Assembly (NCBI GenBank): GCA_029224185.1
Contig: CM055190.1
Location: 15,503,320 to 15,567,319 of the forward strand
Reading direction: 5' to 3'
DNA from: Karalla daura
Taxonomy: Eukaryota; Chordata; Actinopteri; Chaetodontiformes; Leiognathidae
DNA length: 64,000 nt
In this document: positions 46,832 to 60,400 of the stretch, piece after piece
How the letters are laid out: every line of letters begins with the position of its first letter
Numbering within the stretch: position 1 is the first letter of the stretch
Notes under the pieces: model-generated
The model's database searches: none
Seen by the model: only the letters and a program-made list of their open reading frames with translations
What the model was told of the DNA's origin: nothing
Translations under genes and position numbers: made by a program

Positions 46832-49800
46832 GTCTGCAGGACTGTTTCATGTCATCTCTTGTGAGAAATAATCACGTAAAATACAAAATAAAAGACATTG
46901 ATTGGACCAGACACTATGTGTCTCTCATCTGGAGACAGAAAAATAAAACAAGAAGTGTGTCCACTCCAGTGAGCAGCACGGCTGACTCACAGCTGTTGAG
47001 CGCCGCTCCACTGCTCTGACTGTCTGCTTTTTGCTTCGATCGATTCACATGCACTTGTCCACCTGTTCAGATGCCTGACTCGGGAAGAAAGACTCCCTGA
47101 AGACTCCCTCAATTGTGTGCTACTGTGTGATGAAACGGGCATTTACGAATGCATGCGTTCAAAATCACACATCTTGTGTGGTCAGTGAAGGAAGACCATT
47201 TTGCATCTTTACAGCTGACTAAAGATTTAGGAAATAGCAGCGTCCGCAGCGCGTCCAGCCTGGCAGAGTCCTCACATCTTCTGCTCAGCCCTGCAGGATT
47301 CACCCGTGACTCACTCCTGCAGTCTCTGCTCCCTTGGTTGCCTTCGTTGAACCCACGTTGTGACATTTACTGCCCGTCACCATGTACCTGCTTTCATCTG
47401 AGGAGACAGCGAAGCCCTTCTGTCCAGGGGTACAGAGGAAAAGTCCTGCACTAGATTGGACACTGAGGCATGCCACCTACATGCTCAAAGCAACTGTTTG
47501 TCACTGCTATTAAGATGGAATTATTAAAACTTTAAGTATATGTATTAACTGGTTAAAACTTTTTGATGAACTGAGCAAATTCTGTTAATGTTGTTTGGTT
47601 GTGAAATGTTTTTAGCTTTGTAGCTTTAGTCCGGGCTGATCCAACTGCAGGGTGCATCACAGGATGAATCACAATGAGCCTATGATTTTTGCTGTCATGC
47701 TGCTAAAGAGGAGAATATTAGAATATGTAAGTGAACCAAGCATACTGTTAAACAGTGCCTTGACTTTTGTGATTGAGTTTAATGTAAATATATAAAGATA
47801 TAGAACAGATATATGAAGCCTTTTTAATATGAATGGCTGTACGCCAGCCTCACAATGTTGTAACACAATTCTCCTGACCATAAGAACTTTGACTGTGATT
47901 CATTAAACTGCTTGAACCATGCCCCCTTGTGGACATCTGAGGTGTAACAACTGGAACCGATCTGAACCAAGCTAACGTGACATTGCTGGTCACATACACA
48001 CACACACAAACATGCTGAAAGGATCAAATGCCTGGCTGTCGCTCTGTATCTCCAGGTGTTGTCTCCACTTCAGTAATGAGACTCATTTGTGTTGCAATAT
48101 GTCAAAACAAACACACTCCACCCCAAGATTTTGCAATACGCAGAATCCAAGTGGATGTTATGAGTTAGGACCGTGTGTGTATGTGTGTATGTGTATGTGT
48201 GTGTGTGTGTGTGTAGATTGACTGAGGACTGAGGTCAGATCTTCCTCTTTGCCTTTATTGCTGCTTTCTGTGACCATGATTAATGAACACTCTGTCACGA
48301 TCAGACCAGTTTTCTCGCCCCCTTGTGCCACCTCAGAACTTTAACCCCTCCGGCTTTAGGTAGAGTAAAAGTCCCCGGCTCGGGTTGCTTTTGGCCCCGC
48401 AGCAACAGCTCGGTCAGAGGTCGCAGGGTGGATCAAATGTTTTCTGGATCGAAGAGGGCAGGGACGCCGTCCAGGTTGCTGGGAGTGTTAACATGAGAGA
48501 CAGGTGGAGAAACACATGTAAACTCTCCCACAGATGTGTGAGAATATTTTTCACGTTATTGGTGCAGGGAGATGTGTGTTTAATTTCTGAAATAGAAAAC
48601 TCCATGAAATGAAAGAATTGAAAGAATTTTAGAGACAATTTAGACTTTAGCAACCTGATTCCTCTGTGAGTGGTCAAAAACTCGTGTCCCCAGGGTCCTT
48701 GTTCTGAGGCAAAATGTGCCACAGAATTTCTTTAAAGGAAACCTAAAATCGGTGTATGTGCGCCTCGTTCTTCTTTCTGGATGTCTCCACACTCCGCTGC
48801 TGTATCGCCACACGTTAAGTCACATGATCATTCATGTGAGGGCAAAAACACAGCCAATCAGAGAACAGCCTCCATGTGGTTCCTCCAACTATATTGTGAA
48901 AGGGCTGTTAAATATCTGATGAAACCACATGTTCATTAGCTTCTATGTTAGAGCCAGAAAACACAGATCATTCTAGGTCACCTTTAAATTGCATTCCACT
49001 GTATCCATTTTTAGCCAAAGCTAGGAAGCAAACAGTTAACAAACACAATTTTTTCCCCCATTCTCAAATCCCAGCATTAAGAATAGGAACTAGACCAGCT
49101 TGTGCTGTTACCCATCAAGTTTGTATGTCTCCATATGTGTGAAACAAATAAATCACCAATAAATGTGTGAAAAATAAATCAGAGATGTGGTAAAGAAAAA
49201 GAAAACATCAGACAAACTCCCTTCAACCCAGTTTGATTCATTAGCGCTTTTGTCCTCGTTAGAAAGCTGATCCTGCATGAGACTTATCAAAGCTGCTGTC
49301 ATAATGTGCGACAGGTGTCACGTTGCACGTCGGGTCGCCGTCCGTCCCCGCTGAGTGTCCCGCAGGACGGCGTGGTGCTCGGCTGTGCAGCTGCAGGGGG
49401 AAGCTCGCCGAGAACAACAGTGGAGATGTGTTAAAGTCTGCGAGGCACAAATATTCCCGAGCAGCTGGACTCAGTGTGTCTCTCTCTCTGCTCTCTCTGT
49501 GTAAACAATGGTCCAGGGCAACGTTAAGCAAAAACACATGAGGCCGCTTTCTGCTCGAACCATCTCTGCCGTTGTGTTCGCTGACAGGCCGTCAGCACCA
49601 AACACATTTCTGAGGCTTTGACGGCTCTGAGGATGCTGTCAGAGGGTGCTGTTAGTGGTGTTCCAGCCCCGCTGGATTTCAAACCATTCAATAACCACAT
49701 TTCACAAGCTGGATCCTCTTTTCTGATGCTCACTTATATAAAATAATAAAAAAAAAAATAGGTGAGAAACTGGGTCTGTAACCACCATCCAGATTACTCT

Positions 49801-49990
49801 TATTATGGGAGCATTACTTGAGTTATTTTGATGTCAAAATCTGAAATTTTCTTGGATGTCTATGAGACAAAACAAGTGAAGAAAGGACTTTTTGTTGTTT
49901 TGCATGTATTTACAAGAAAAAAAAGCCAAGGCGGTGGCTTTTTATGACATGACATATGTGAATGTTACGCCAAAAGTGCCAAATGTTGGG
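46832..49990. other. Intergenic, repeats only
   Basis: Contains a GT tract at 48173-48214 and a family A repeat copy at 48690-48990. A GC-rich patch lies at 49315-49480. No convincing exon was found. Confidence 0.6.
48690..48990. repeat. Dispersed repeat family A, copy 4
   Basis: Carries GATGAAACCACATGTTCATT, AGCTTCTATGTTAGAGCC and TTCTAGGTCACCTTTAAAT, the same end blocks as the other copies. Confidence 0.55.
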
Positions 49991-50009
49991 GTTTGATGTC
50001 AACATTTTG

Positions 50010-50170
50010 TGGTATTTGTCGCTTTTATCCAAAGTGAAGGAGTGACGTTCGAGCTACATCACAACAGAGACAGAGGGGAACAACAAACACTGCTCCAGAT
50101 TCATCAGACGATCGAGGAATAACAACGCAGGAGTGTTTGTACTTGTACAAGTGCAGAGTTTAGACACTTG
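50010..50170. repeat. Fish dispersed repeat (CTTTTATCCAAAG core)
   Basis: CGCTTTTATCCAAAGTGAAG followed by CTACATCACAACAGAGACAG matches the copy at 36790-36920. Confidence 0.55.
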
Positions 50171-53100
50171 GAGAACGGGAAGGAGAAGGAACTCACTTTA
50201 TCCAGTCAGATTAGAACAGCAGTCAGGTCTCTGCCCTGTGAGCTCCAGGTCAAAACTCTTAGAGATAACGCCTCATTTTCGATTATTATTACAGCACGTA
50301 CACGCTACGCTCACAGCAACACTGATCAGACGCAGTGTTATCGAGCAAGTTTTAAACCTTAAATCCTCTGGAAACATCTGACCCCGGCCTTCCTGATGCA
50401 ACACAGAAACGGTCATCTTTATCAAGCGACTTCAAAAGAGGAGAAGGCGCGGTAGAGCGAGAGAGCGAGGGAGTGATCAATATTGACACACGTGTACTGT
50501 ATCTCCGTGTCTTAATCAGTGCAGCATGAGCCGCTCGGCTGGCTGGGCCCGAGCTGCAGTCCGCAGGCCGAGCAGCGCGCACCGCACCACTCCCAGGCTC
50601 CGACGTCCCTGCGTCACCGCGCCTCTGTTCGCCTGCCAGAGGAAATAAATAAATAGGAGTAAACCAATAATGGAAGTCAGATGATTATGTGACAATGATG
50701 TTACGGGAAACCTTTCGAGCCGAACATGTGACCGCCAGAAGGTCAGCCTCGGAGAGGCTTTCAAAAGCGTGAGATACGGGGGGGAGGGAAGGGGAGAAAC
50801 CGAAGCAGCACGGTAGATACGATCTGAAGCCTCCAAACAGTGGGATTTATTCTTTACTGCTCACTTCCCTCGGTGGATTCTGTCAATTTAATGACAATTT
50901 GTTTCGGCCGGCTTCAATCGCAAGTGCTTTCCACAGTGTGTCACACATTGGCGTACGCGCGGGTCAGCCTCGGCCTCGAGATCGCTGTAGAAATGCAGCG
51001 AGGCTCAGCAGTGAGAGGCTGTCTGTCCTTGAGAGTGCAGATACAGATGTCGGGAGGTATTCTGACGATGGCGGTATGGCATCCTGATTCAGACGTGTTT
51101 GCATGGAATGACGAGACAAACCTCAAGCCAGAGGCTGGATTTTGTTGGACGAAAGCGGATGATTGTTAGCATAGACGGTACTAGACTACCTGGGAGGGTT
51201 AATTTTGATATGTGTTCTGCTACAGATTCCAAAATACATGTTCTAACATGTAATTTGTAACATATTGGGTGAAATTACTCAGTATGAGTAACATATTCAA
51301 AGAATTTTGGAGCACAACACGACCTCAGAGTTTACTAATTAACTCTGTGTGGGAAACCATTTCTGGGGAAAGTTGGTGAAAAGTGTGGTTGTGGTAACCA
51401 CAGCGGAGCAAGATAACAACTCATAGTGGCTCGAGAACTTTCCAAGTAAATCGCACCAGACAGCGATCTGGAAGCCTGTGCAGAGTGAATAAAGATGTAA
51501 AAAAAAAATCTAAATCTGTTCATGTAATCCATTAATTTTAACAATTTAAGTAGATTTGCGTCTACTTAAACTGTAACACATGGGATACTTTCACTCACAT
51601 TTTATATTCGAACACATAACTCAGTTATGTATATTTTGTTACATCCCAATGCTGCCAGAACTGAGGGGAGCATCACTACAGAGCACATGCTGGTTCACTT
51701 CTCTTTCGCCAAGTATTAATAAACCTCTTGGACTTCGGTGAACTTTCTCGTCTGGTGATGAGCTCCAGATTTGAAATCTGCATCGAGAAGTGGATTCCTG
51801 CTCTCAGGGGTGGTGTTTCTGCAGGAGAGTGAGATGAGACACTACGTTTAGGCTGTTTCTGCTAAATCAGGCGCTTGTGACAGTCTTTGTCTTTTGTCAT
51901 GGATGAGTTCCTATAGTCCTGAAAGAGCTGGTTTCAGATCCCATTAACCCCTTTGTTCCTCATCAAGCCCTGCTCTGCCTCTCAGTGGGAGGTGAACACC
52001 AGGCTGCACAGGGATGTAGACCACACAGATGCGAGTGCCTATTCAGCCACAGGCTCTCTCTCTCTCTCACACACACACACACATGCACACATGCACACAT
52101 ACATACACACATCCAGTCATCTACAACAAATGTAGGTGCGTTACTAACTTAAACACACAGCTGCCTGTTTCTCATAAGAGGTGTTAAACTCTCGCTCTTT
52201 TCGGATGTTTATGTAATTAACTCCACACAACATCAGTCCTCCTGTGAGAAAATCTCACCTCTCCGTCTGACAGAGCTGGAAAATCCCCTATTTTCTGCCA
52301 CATTCTTCCGTCAGACACCAAAATCTTCTTGGAAGACAAAGGCGGTGTGGCGATAACAATGTGGAAGCCGGTTACAGCCGCAGGACTATGCACTAAATCT
52401 GCACACTGATCACATCTCACAGAGTGCCAGCGTGCAGCGCTACACACCATCCAATTGATTGATTAATGGAAATCAATTAAGAATGAAAGTGTTCCATTAC
52501 TTGCAGATATTCTGTCATTGTTCAGAGTCTGGAGAGAGGAGAATGACTTCCATCTGGAGGGTCGTCTCAGTTTACTCGAGTGGAAACTCCCACGGACGTA
52601 TCGATGCGGGAGACGACGGGTTTGTGCCTCCGCTGTCTGCGCTGCTGACAGCCGAAACATAAGGAACATGAAAGAATTTACGGGAGGATCCGCGCTTGTC
52701 TTCCCCTTTCTCGCTGCAGAGGTAAAAAGCCTGGAAAGACGAGGGCGTCGTGTTGCAAGCGCTTACTGTACGGCTGCAGCGCTGAGCAGTAGACTCGTCA
52801 CGTGGCTTTGATTAACGCATCAAACGCGTTCAATCCATCCCAGCTTGCTCGAATCATTGTTTGTTGATGACACAACTCCCCCGATACTTGCGCTCTGCAT
52901 TTTACCTTGATGACGACTTTCGCAGAGTCCACATTTACAGGGAACAGTAAAGACAGCCGAATAATAAAACCAAACATTTACACGGAGCAATTTTGAGGGC
53001 TTTACCGCAAGGAGTTCGCTCGCTGTCCCCATCTGCTCCTGCTTACCGGTACCTTTACAGTTTTAAAAGTCACTACTTCCCACCAGCCTCCAAACCGCCT

Positions 53101-54097
53101 GTTCTGCAGAATAAAGCCCGTCTTGTTAAGAAAAAAAAAAAAAAAGACAAAATTTATTTGTTGCCCGAAGTCCAATTTGTTCTGTGTTTGTTTATATTGC
53201 ATCTCACATATCTGAGCGGGGCCCTCAGAGCCTTTGCCAGGTCCCCGAGCTCTGACCTGTGAGATGGAGCGATGGAAGACACATTTTTATTCAGGTCAGT
53301 GGTCCTGGGACCACCACAGGCCTGTCTCACATTCTCAGCCTGTACGCTCCCTTTTAGTAAAGCAACTGAAGGGAAACTGTAAAACAAAAAGGTAGCCCCA
53401 ACTGAGCTGTTTGATTGGCCAAGAACTAGCCCAGTCATACTTATGGTTGCCCATAAACAGAGCTGGTCTTGCTTTAAAAACAAGGACCTGGTTTCGCTGA
53501 AGCCAGGAAACCCATGTTGATTTTAATGTGGGTTGTAAATCCATATTTAGAGCTACCACCCTGTTGTGATTAGAGAGGCAGCTTCAACTCATGTCCTTAT
53601 GTTCCGAGATACAAAAGGTTCAACACTGGACATTGGAACATATTGAAGCGTGTGATTGGACTTTATGGTGGCTGGTTGGGATTTAAAATGGTATCTTCTG
53701 TGTCATAATCTGTCTGTTTGTATAAATGCCATTTAAAACCATGCTCCAGAAAGGTAAACCTCTGAGTGATCACATGAATGGTCTTTCTGAATGACATGTT
53801 GTTGGGCTGCCTTGTAAGAAGGCGGTGTGTTTAGGGATACAAATCTCTGACTTCAGTGTTTCTTTCAGCCATGGCCACCATCATCCCCTGTTAACCAAAC
53901 AGCTCAGTTGCCTAAACTTGAACAACCCTTAACCACTGATGTGGCAGATCTGGTAATTCATGTTTTGATGCAGGAACAGAGCAGGTAGGATTAAAGTCAA
54001 AACAGTGATCAGCAAGTGGTCACAGTCTGTCAGCAAAGGGGAAACAAAACGCAAAATAAAAGAGATGGAAGAAAGGCAAAGAGGAAAGAAAAGAAGC
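50171..54097. other. Intergenic with two CpG-rich patches
   Basis: CpG-dense stretches at about 50515-50640 and 52555-52815 stand out from AT-rich surroundings. A CT/CA tract lies at 52054-52110 and an A-run at 53130-53144. No exon with both splice signals and family similarity was found. Confidence 0.5.
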
Positions 54098-54134
54098 GGA
54101 GGAGGAGGAGGAGGAGGAGGAGGAGGAGGAGGGG
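54098..54134. repeat. (GGA)n trinucleotide repeat
   Basis: About eleven GGA units followed by a G run. Confidence 0.95.
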
Positions 54135-57100
54135 GGCTGGAGTCATAAACCAGCAAAGCAGAATTAGAGGCAGGTGTGCTGTGAGCTGTACTGGGCTGCG
54201 TTGGGAGCTTCTTAAATACAGTATTACCAGTGAACAGCTCTCTGCACATCAGCTATGTGAATGCAACAACCATGTGAGAAGTTCAGAGGTAGTTGGTCAT
54301 CACTGCTGAGACAACTGGTTAAAACACGAGCAATGAAGTGGATCTTAAAAGATCTCGTGTCTTTAGCTCAGCTCTCAACACATATCATCCCTTTAGCTGT
54401 AGGATCAGTGCAGCTCAGCAGATGCATGACCTGCAAAATGGGCTTTGGAAATGTTCACAGTCATGCTCTTTTATACACAAACGTAATGCGAGAAATGTTT
54501 GGAAAACTGGAGAGATAGATTGTTGACATTGTCATTGCAAATATATTTTTCTGTGTGTTGTGTTGGTGATACTTTCCTCTAAGTCAATGTGCAAATCCTG
54601 AGTGGAGGTACTTGACTAAAGTACCTGAACATGTTACTTCCAACCTAAACAGAATCATCACACCCTGTAGTCATGATTATTTCATTTTTCAACATCTGAT
54701 AACAAGGTTCATTCCACCTGTTGATCCACTATTTCATCGTTTTATTCATTTTTCAAGACCCTGAGATGTGGATACAGATTGAGAACTATATCATATACTT
54801 GCTGTAGACACAAAAGCCAGAGGCAACCCTGTGCTGTGCAGCTGTTCCTAAATGATGACCAGTTTGCAGTTTTAGGATCCATGCAACCTTTCTCCTTGTT
54901 TGTCTAACACACACACTTTCACACACACGCTTCACATTGTGAAGTAGCCCGACCTCACATACCGGGGAGAAGATTGAGTTTTGCAGCTCTAACTGCCTGT
55001 CACCGTTACTCACAGAGTGAATCTGATTAGCTGCGGGGCTCCTATAGGAAGCACATGGTCCATTTAAATTAACCAGAGTGATTATCTTTCAGGGCCTGCT
55101 GCTGCTGCTGCTGCTGAGCGGACAGAGAGCAGAGCCTCGCTCTGGATTAACGCGCCCTGATTGAGAGAAAAGCCCCATTAGCCGCCCTCTCTTTATTCCC
55201 CACGGGACAGCGTCACCTCTGAAGTCGGTTAGGATGTAAAATATATACCCTGCAGCGTGGATGTAAGCGATGAATAAATCCTGCCTTTTCCACTCTGTGT
55301 GTTCTGCTGCCTCCTCTGTGTGTGACTTCCTGTATGCAGGAGAGTTTGTCCCGGGCCACACAGCTGTGTTCGATATGATGCTGATTCATGACGAGGGCTG
55401 CACATTATCTCTTCAGAGCGCTTTAATTCGCTCATTCACTGGGTAGATTTACACGCCCCCTCTCCCTCCACATTTGGTCCCCCGCTTCATGCTGGCAGGG
55501 TGTAAATTCAAAGTCGGCTGTGGGAGCAGAGCTCCGACTCCTCCGCTGTCATACATTGACTCCTGCCTGCATGTGGTCCCGTTTAGCTGAAGTGAGAGAT
55601 CACTGCCAGGCACAGGGCCGCGATTCCCACTGTGACAATGCGTGCTGGAAATTCAGCTCAGCCATACGGTATGGCGTGCTGCATACATGTGACCATGGAC
55701 TTTTAAAAGTCTTTTAGAAGTCCTGCGGCACTTATTATGACTTTCCAGAAAGGTGTCCAAAAAGCTATTAGAGAACTGTGGGATCGCTGATGAAGTCTGA
55801 CGTGAATGGCAGGAAATGTAACTGCGTTTCTTAAATCTTTAATAAAACAGAAAGATAAAAATGACATTATGCATAGAGTAAAAAAAAATGCTTTGCTCTT
55901 GATCCATCACTTGCTGAAGGTTATGTCAGGAACACTTACATTGAATGCAGAGACATTAGACTATGAACCATTAAATGTACCTCCTTTATTTTATCTGCTA
56001 GCCAATGGTGTCGCTGGGGGTCTGCTGGTGCTTTTCTCCAGTACACACAGAGCGAAAGCAGGGAATACGCTTGGGACTAAATCACCAGTCCATCAGAGGA
56101 CACACACACACCATCCACTCTCACGGTCTTCATACTTACAACTAGGGCCAATCTAGAGTCTCCAGTTGGAGACTTTGATCCATGTGTGCTAAGTGACAGG
56201 CACCAGCAGACCCACATGACACCAGTAGGTACAAAGTGGGTCAGATGAAGGATGGATGTATAATTTCTGTTGCATGACATTAAACAGACTCACTTGCTTT
56301 AACCTTATAATTGAACCACCGCAGTCATCTGTACATCTTACCACAGCACTTCCCCATCCTGCAGAACTAGATTATGTAAACCTTGTTAGTCTGTATATGC
56401 AGAAAAGCTGTCAAAGGCAGCACTTACAAGTCGCTGACTCTTCCTTGCTGATCTGCAGGTCTGACCGCAGGAGAGAGACCGGGCCGTCCTCTCCCACAGC
56501 TCGTAATCCCTCCCCGTCCGAGGAGGTCATGGCCGCCTTGGCAGGCATTCCAGACATAGCCGCCGTTTCTACCCCATTAAACTGATCACTGAGCACACAC
56601 TTAAGGCTCGGCTGGCTGCTGCTGCTGCTGCTGCTGCTGCAGCCGCTGGCTCTGCGGGGGGAATCCCCTCTGGTCCGACTTGGAGAGATTCAGTCGAGGG
56701 TCACCTCACCTGAATCAGCTCGACTCAGCTTTACGTTTGTCATAATAGGCTCCCCCACAAAGCCAGTCTAAATGCTTACATTTACAGTGAGCATGACTGG
56801 CTGGACTAGGGAAGGTCACACATGGGTCAGGAAAGTTTTTTTTCTTTTGGTTTGGTAAAGTAAATATTAAAAAAAAGGACCCAAGGGCTGATATTGATAA
56901 GGTTATTTGTGCTGTTGCAACATTTGAAGTTCAAGTAGTAGTTGATCTGCAGAGAGTTGCTCCTTGGTTTGTTCCCCTTTATCATGAAAGTTTTGTGATT
57001 GTGACACATTTTCACTAAAACCAGATTTATAAGGACGAAACTTCTGCAGCCGTTGCTCTTTTCATTTGCATTTTCGTACAGTGTGGGCATTGCTTTTGCA

Positions 57101-57239
57101 AAGCTGGAAGAACCAGTTTGAATAAGGTTAAAAGATTTTTCTAAGAATTGATTTACTACCTAAAATGACAAACCACTTTTACCTCAGCCTGGTATAAAAA
57201 CATCACATGCCCTCATTGAAGTATAAATTTCAGTTCATG
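54135..57239. other. Intergenic, no supported gene
   Basis: Short CTG runs are at 55096-55120 and 56610-56640. A short open stretch at 56459-56585 follows an acceptor-like TGCAG but matches nothing I know. A fish dispersed-repeat fragment lies at 56030-56170. Confidence 0.5.
56030..56170. repeat. Fish dispersed-repeat fragment
   Basis: ACCAGTCCATCAGAGGACAC, CACCATCCACTCTCACGGTC and GGGCCAATCTAGAGTCTCCA are successive blocks of the ubiquitous fish repeat. Confidence 0.7.
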
Positions 57240-57490
57240 AAATGGAGACAAAACATCTGGACAGCGACAGAATGAGATGTAAAACGTGTTGCAAAATCCC
57301 GACCACATGTAAAATAATTTCCATGTGTCCAATTCTGTTGACTTATGTGTTTAGATAGGTAGTTAGGTAATTGAAAAAGAAATGGAGACATTTCTTAGTG
57401 AACTAGTGTTTAATAACTTCTATGTTAATACCGTAGAACAAGGATAAATACTCCATTCAACCATTCTAGGTAAGTGCTGTTGAAAAAACA
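57240..57490. repeat. Dispersed repeat family A, copy 5
   Basis: Carries ACATCTGGACAGCGACAGAA, TGAGATGTAAAACGTG and AACTTCTATGTTAATACC followed by CATTCTAGGTAAG. Confidence 0.5.
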
Positions 57491-60400
57491 TGTCCAATTA
57501 TATGCATGAACTGCATAAACAACAATTATATGCATGAATTGATGCAGCATGGTCAAGAGGTGTAACACATTTGCTCGTAATTACATCCTATTTTAGTGTG
57601 TGGCACTGTGGCAGTTCACCTGTGATAACACAACCCTCAGGCTTTGAAACAGATCACGTGCATCCTTCCTACTGTTGCCTCACTGTTGCTACCTTACGGA
57701 GGCCTCTTCGTCGCGTCATCGTCATCGTTGGTCGGGTCAAATCCATCACAGTTGACACAGTTTCAGCTCTGCAGAGCTGCAGAGGGCGACGTGTGTCGAG
57801 GTCTGAGTCACGTCAGACCTGGATTTATTTGCCGCGTCCTGTGTTTTCAGCTGCTGGGAGCTGCTCGCACCTGTGAGACCCTTTCAAGGCCTCGTGCAAA
57901 CTATAAATCATAGGAGCCTGTGCGGGTACAGTCGGGTCGAGGCGACAGATTCAAAGGGAGCAGAGTGTGATTTCACTGGGGAGGATCGGCGTGCTGTCAA
58001 CAAACCTTTTAGCCGGAAACCAGCCTTTGATTGTGACCATTTATCCTGAAAGACGAAACCGCCGTGTGGAGGTTAAGGCAAACAGTGGAGAGAGCTCTTT
58101 ATCATTTCTCACAATCGCTTTACACTATACAAGCATATCATAAATCGTTTCAGTGGGGGTTTGCATCAACAAATGCTTGAGGAAGCATAATTAGCAAAAA
58201 CCAGTAAATCAAAGTCTTTCCAACTCAGCAGTGAGGCAGCTCTTCTTTATTCACAACTCCCTCTGATGTGCTGATACACATCTGTCAGCTTTTGGATCTT
58301 GACGCCTGGCTCCTGTGATAAACAGCAACTAGAGCTGACAATGCCAAGCCAGCAATGCTAAAGTGTAGCAGGCAGTGACAAAGCCTCCAAGTCCCTCAAC
58401 ACATTATCGTAAAATTCCTGGTAGATATCTTTCTGTGCGTCCCATCTTAGTTTTCTGTCCCGTTCAATTATTTTGAGTATTTAAGTTCTGTGTGTTTTGG
58501 TCACTTTGCGTCCATGCCCCATGTTCTGAGTATTTCCTTCATGCTTGTGTGTCACTGATGTTCTCACTATGGTTTCATTTGCCAGGTTTATTTTTGTTTT
58601 GTACACTTCCAAGTTTTTTGTTCTCTCTACATTTGACTTCACTTGGATCTCTGTTTTGGCCCCGCCGTCGCCTCGTTGTCGGTGTCAGCTTGGGTTCAAA
58701 GCTCGGTGTGTGTTTGGGAAGTTCAGCTCTGATTGGTTTATGCATTCGGGTCCTTTTAAACCCCACATCATCATCGATATGTTGAAACTGTTGGAGCGCA
58801 GAGTGCCTTTCTCTGGGCTTGACATCAGCTTGGATTATTATTATTGATCGGCCACACAGAGTCTCGAGACTGTGTGCTAGAAGCCAAAAGCCACACACCT
58901 TTATTAACCGTCACAACGCACACAACAAAACTGATTACACTTCATTATCTGCTGCCAACAGTTTGAGCTGTTATTGTCAAAGAGGAATTTCTGCCTCATC
59001 ATTCTCTATTTTCCACCTTGTTAAAATCCAGGCCTCTGTCCAGGCTTTGGGTTGTGAAGCATTCCCCACTCATCACTTCTGCTGTTTACGCCCTGCTAAT
59101 GCACAAAAACAACTTTCAATATTGATCTCCCTGTGAACATTCAGCCATTCTGGTTTCGATTTCCTTGCTTGCTCATATGTGCATGTGTATGAATATCTCA
59201 CAATAACGTAGCTGCGAAACGATGACTCCTCCTTCAGTCCTCGAGGGCGATGTATGAACGAAAGACAGGAGACAGCATTTTATGGGTCCTTGTGCTTGAT
59301 ATGTAGCAGACAAAAACTGAGAGACTATTGCAGTTTGACAGTTCTCGGAAATTTGCGCAAATAATTCATGCTGCACACGTATCGCCGCTTTAGTCGACAC
59401 TGGGAACCTGCAGTGGAAGTATCAAAAATAACATTTTCCAAAAGAGGCCTCGTTCCAGGCCTAAAGTCAGATGTTGAACAGCGGTTGGACGGTGGGAGGA
59501 CGAAACGTTGTAAAGAAAACCAAAAAATAATTTTCCACTGGCCGCACCACATCTCTAGAGCTTTTAATAAGCGGGAGAGAAATATACTTTTTCCAGTTTA
59601 AATTTCATGAAACAATAAGAGGTGATGCCGTTGTGTTTTCATACCTCGTCCCAGTGGGGCCGAGGCCCCGCGGTCCGAGTCAGAGTGCAGCATGTTCTAC
59701 ACAACACCTTTACCTCTGCTCCCGCTGAATTACAACAAGGAGGCCAGGCTTGTTACAGAAGGACTCTGTAGCGGTCAGAGAACAGGTTCTGCTAAATCCA
59801 TCTGTCCGTTGTAATAAAACCAAGAAATTGCCAGAAACGATGTAGGAAAGAAACAGAAGAGTGAGCTAAAGCATTTTGTCCAAAGGTCAGCCAAGTGCCA
59901 ATTTATTAACCGTGGTCTCTGCTAAACATAAACCAACACCAACACATCGGAGTTGTGCAATCAACGTCGTATTACAAAAGAGGTTTTACTTCAGCATGAT
60001 CCGTCCTGACACTGATGGATCACGCTGGTGTGATTTTGATTCCGTCGTGTGTTTACTATGATAAGAGAAGCATGCAACTCTCATATTTCTGATACTCCCT
60101 CGGTTTCCCAGCAGCACGGCTTACAGTAAAAACAGAGTTGCAGCAGCACACAACTCCATGAGCGTCCGGTTTTATCGACAGGCGGCGCTCGATGTGATGT
60201 TTGCAGCCGGACCGACTGCAATTATGAATAAATCACCTGGATGAAGAGACGTAGCAGAGATTCATTTGTCTTCTGAGCACACATAAGTTACCTCCATGCA
60301 GCTCTGTGACATGAGCTCAGACCCCCGTGAGATTTGAATATTTTGCCAACACAGAAACTGGAAAATGTTGCCTGTCTGGTGTGCGTATCACAATGGACCG

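Noticed and set aside
49259..49541. Overlapping open frames in a GC-rich stretch
   Set aside because: Both strands are open because of base composition; neither has recognisable domains or splice sites.
59368..59601. 77-codon open frame with basic C-terminus
   Set aside because: No splice signals, motif or similarity that I can recognise; length is within chance expectation.
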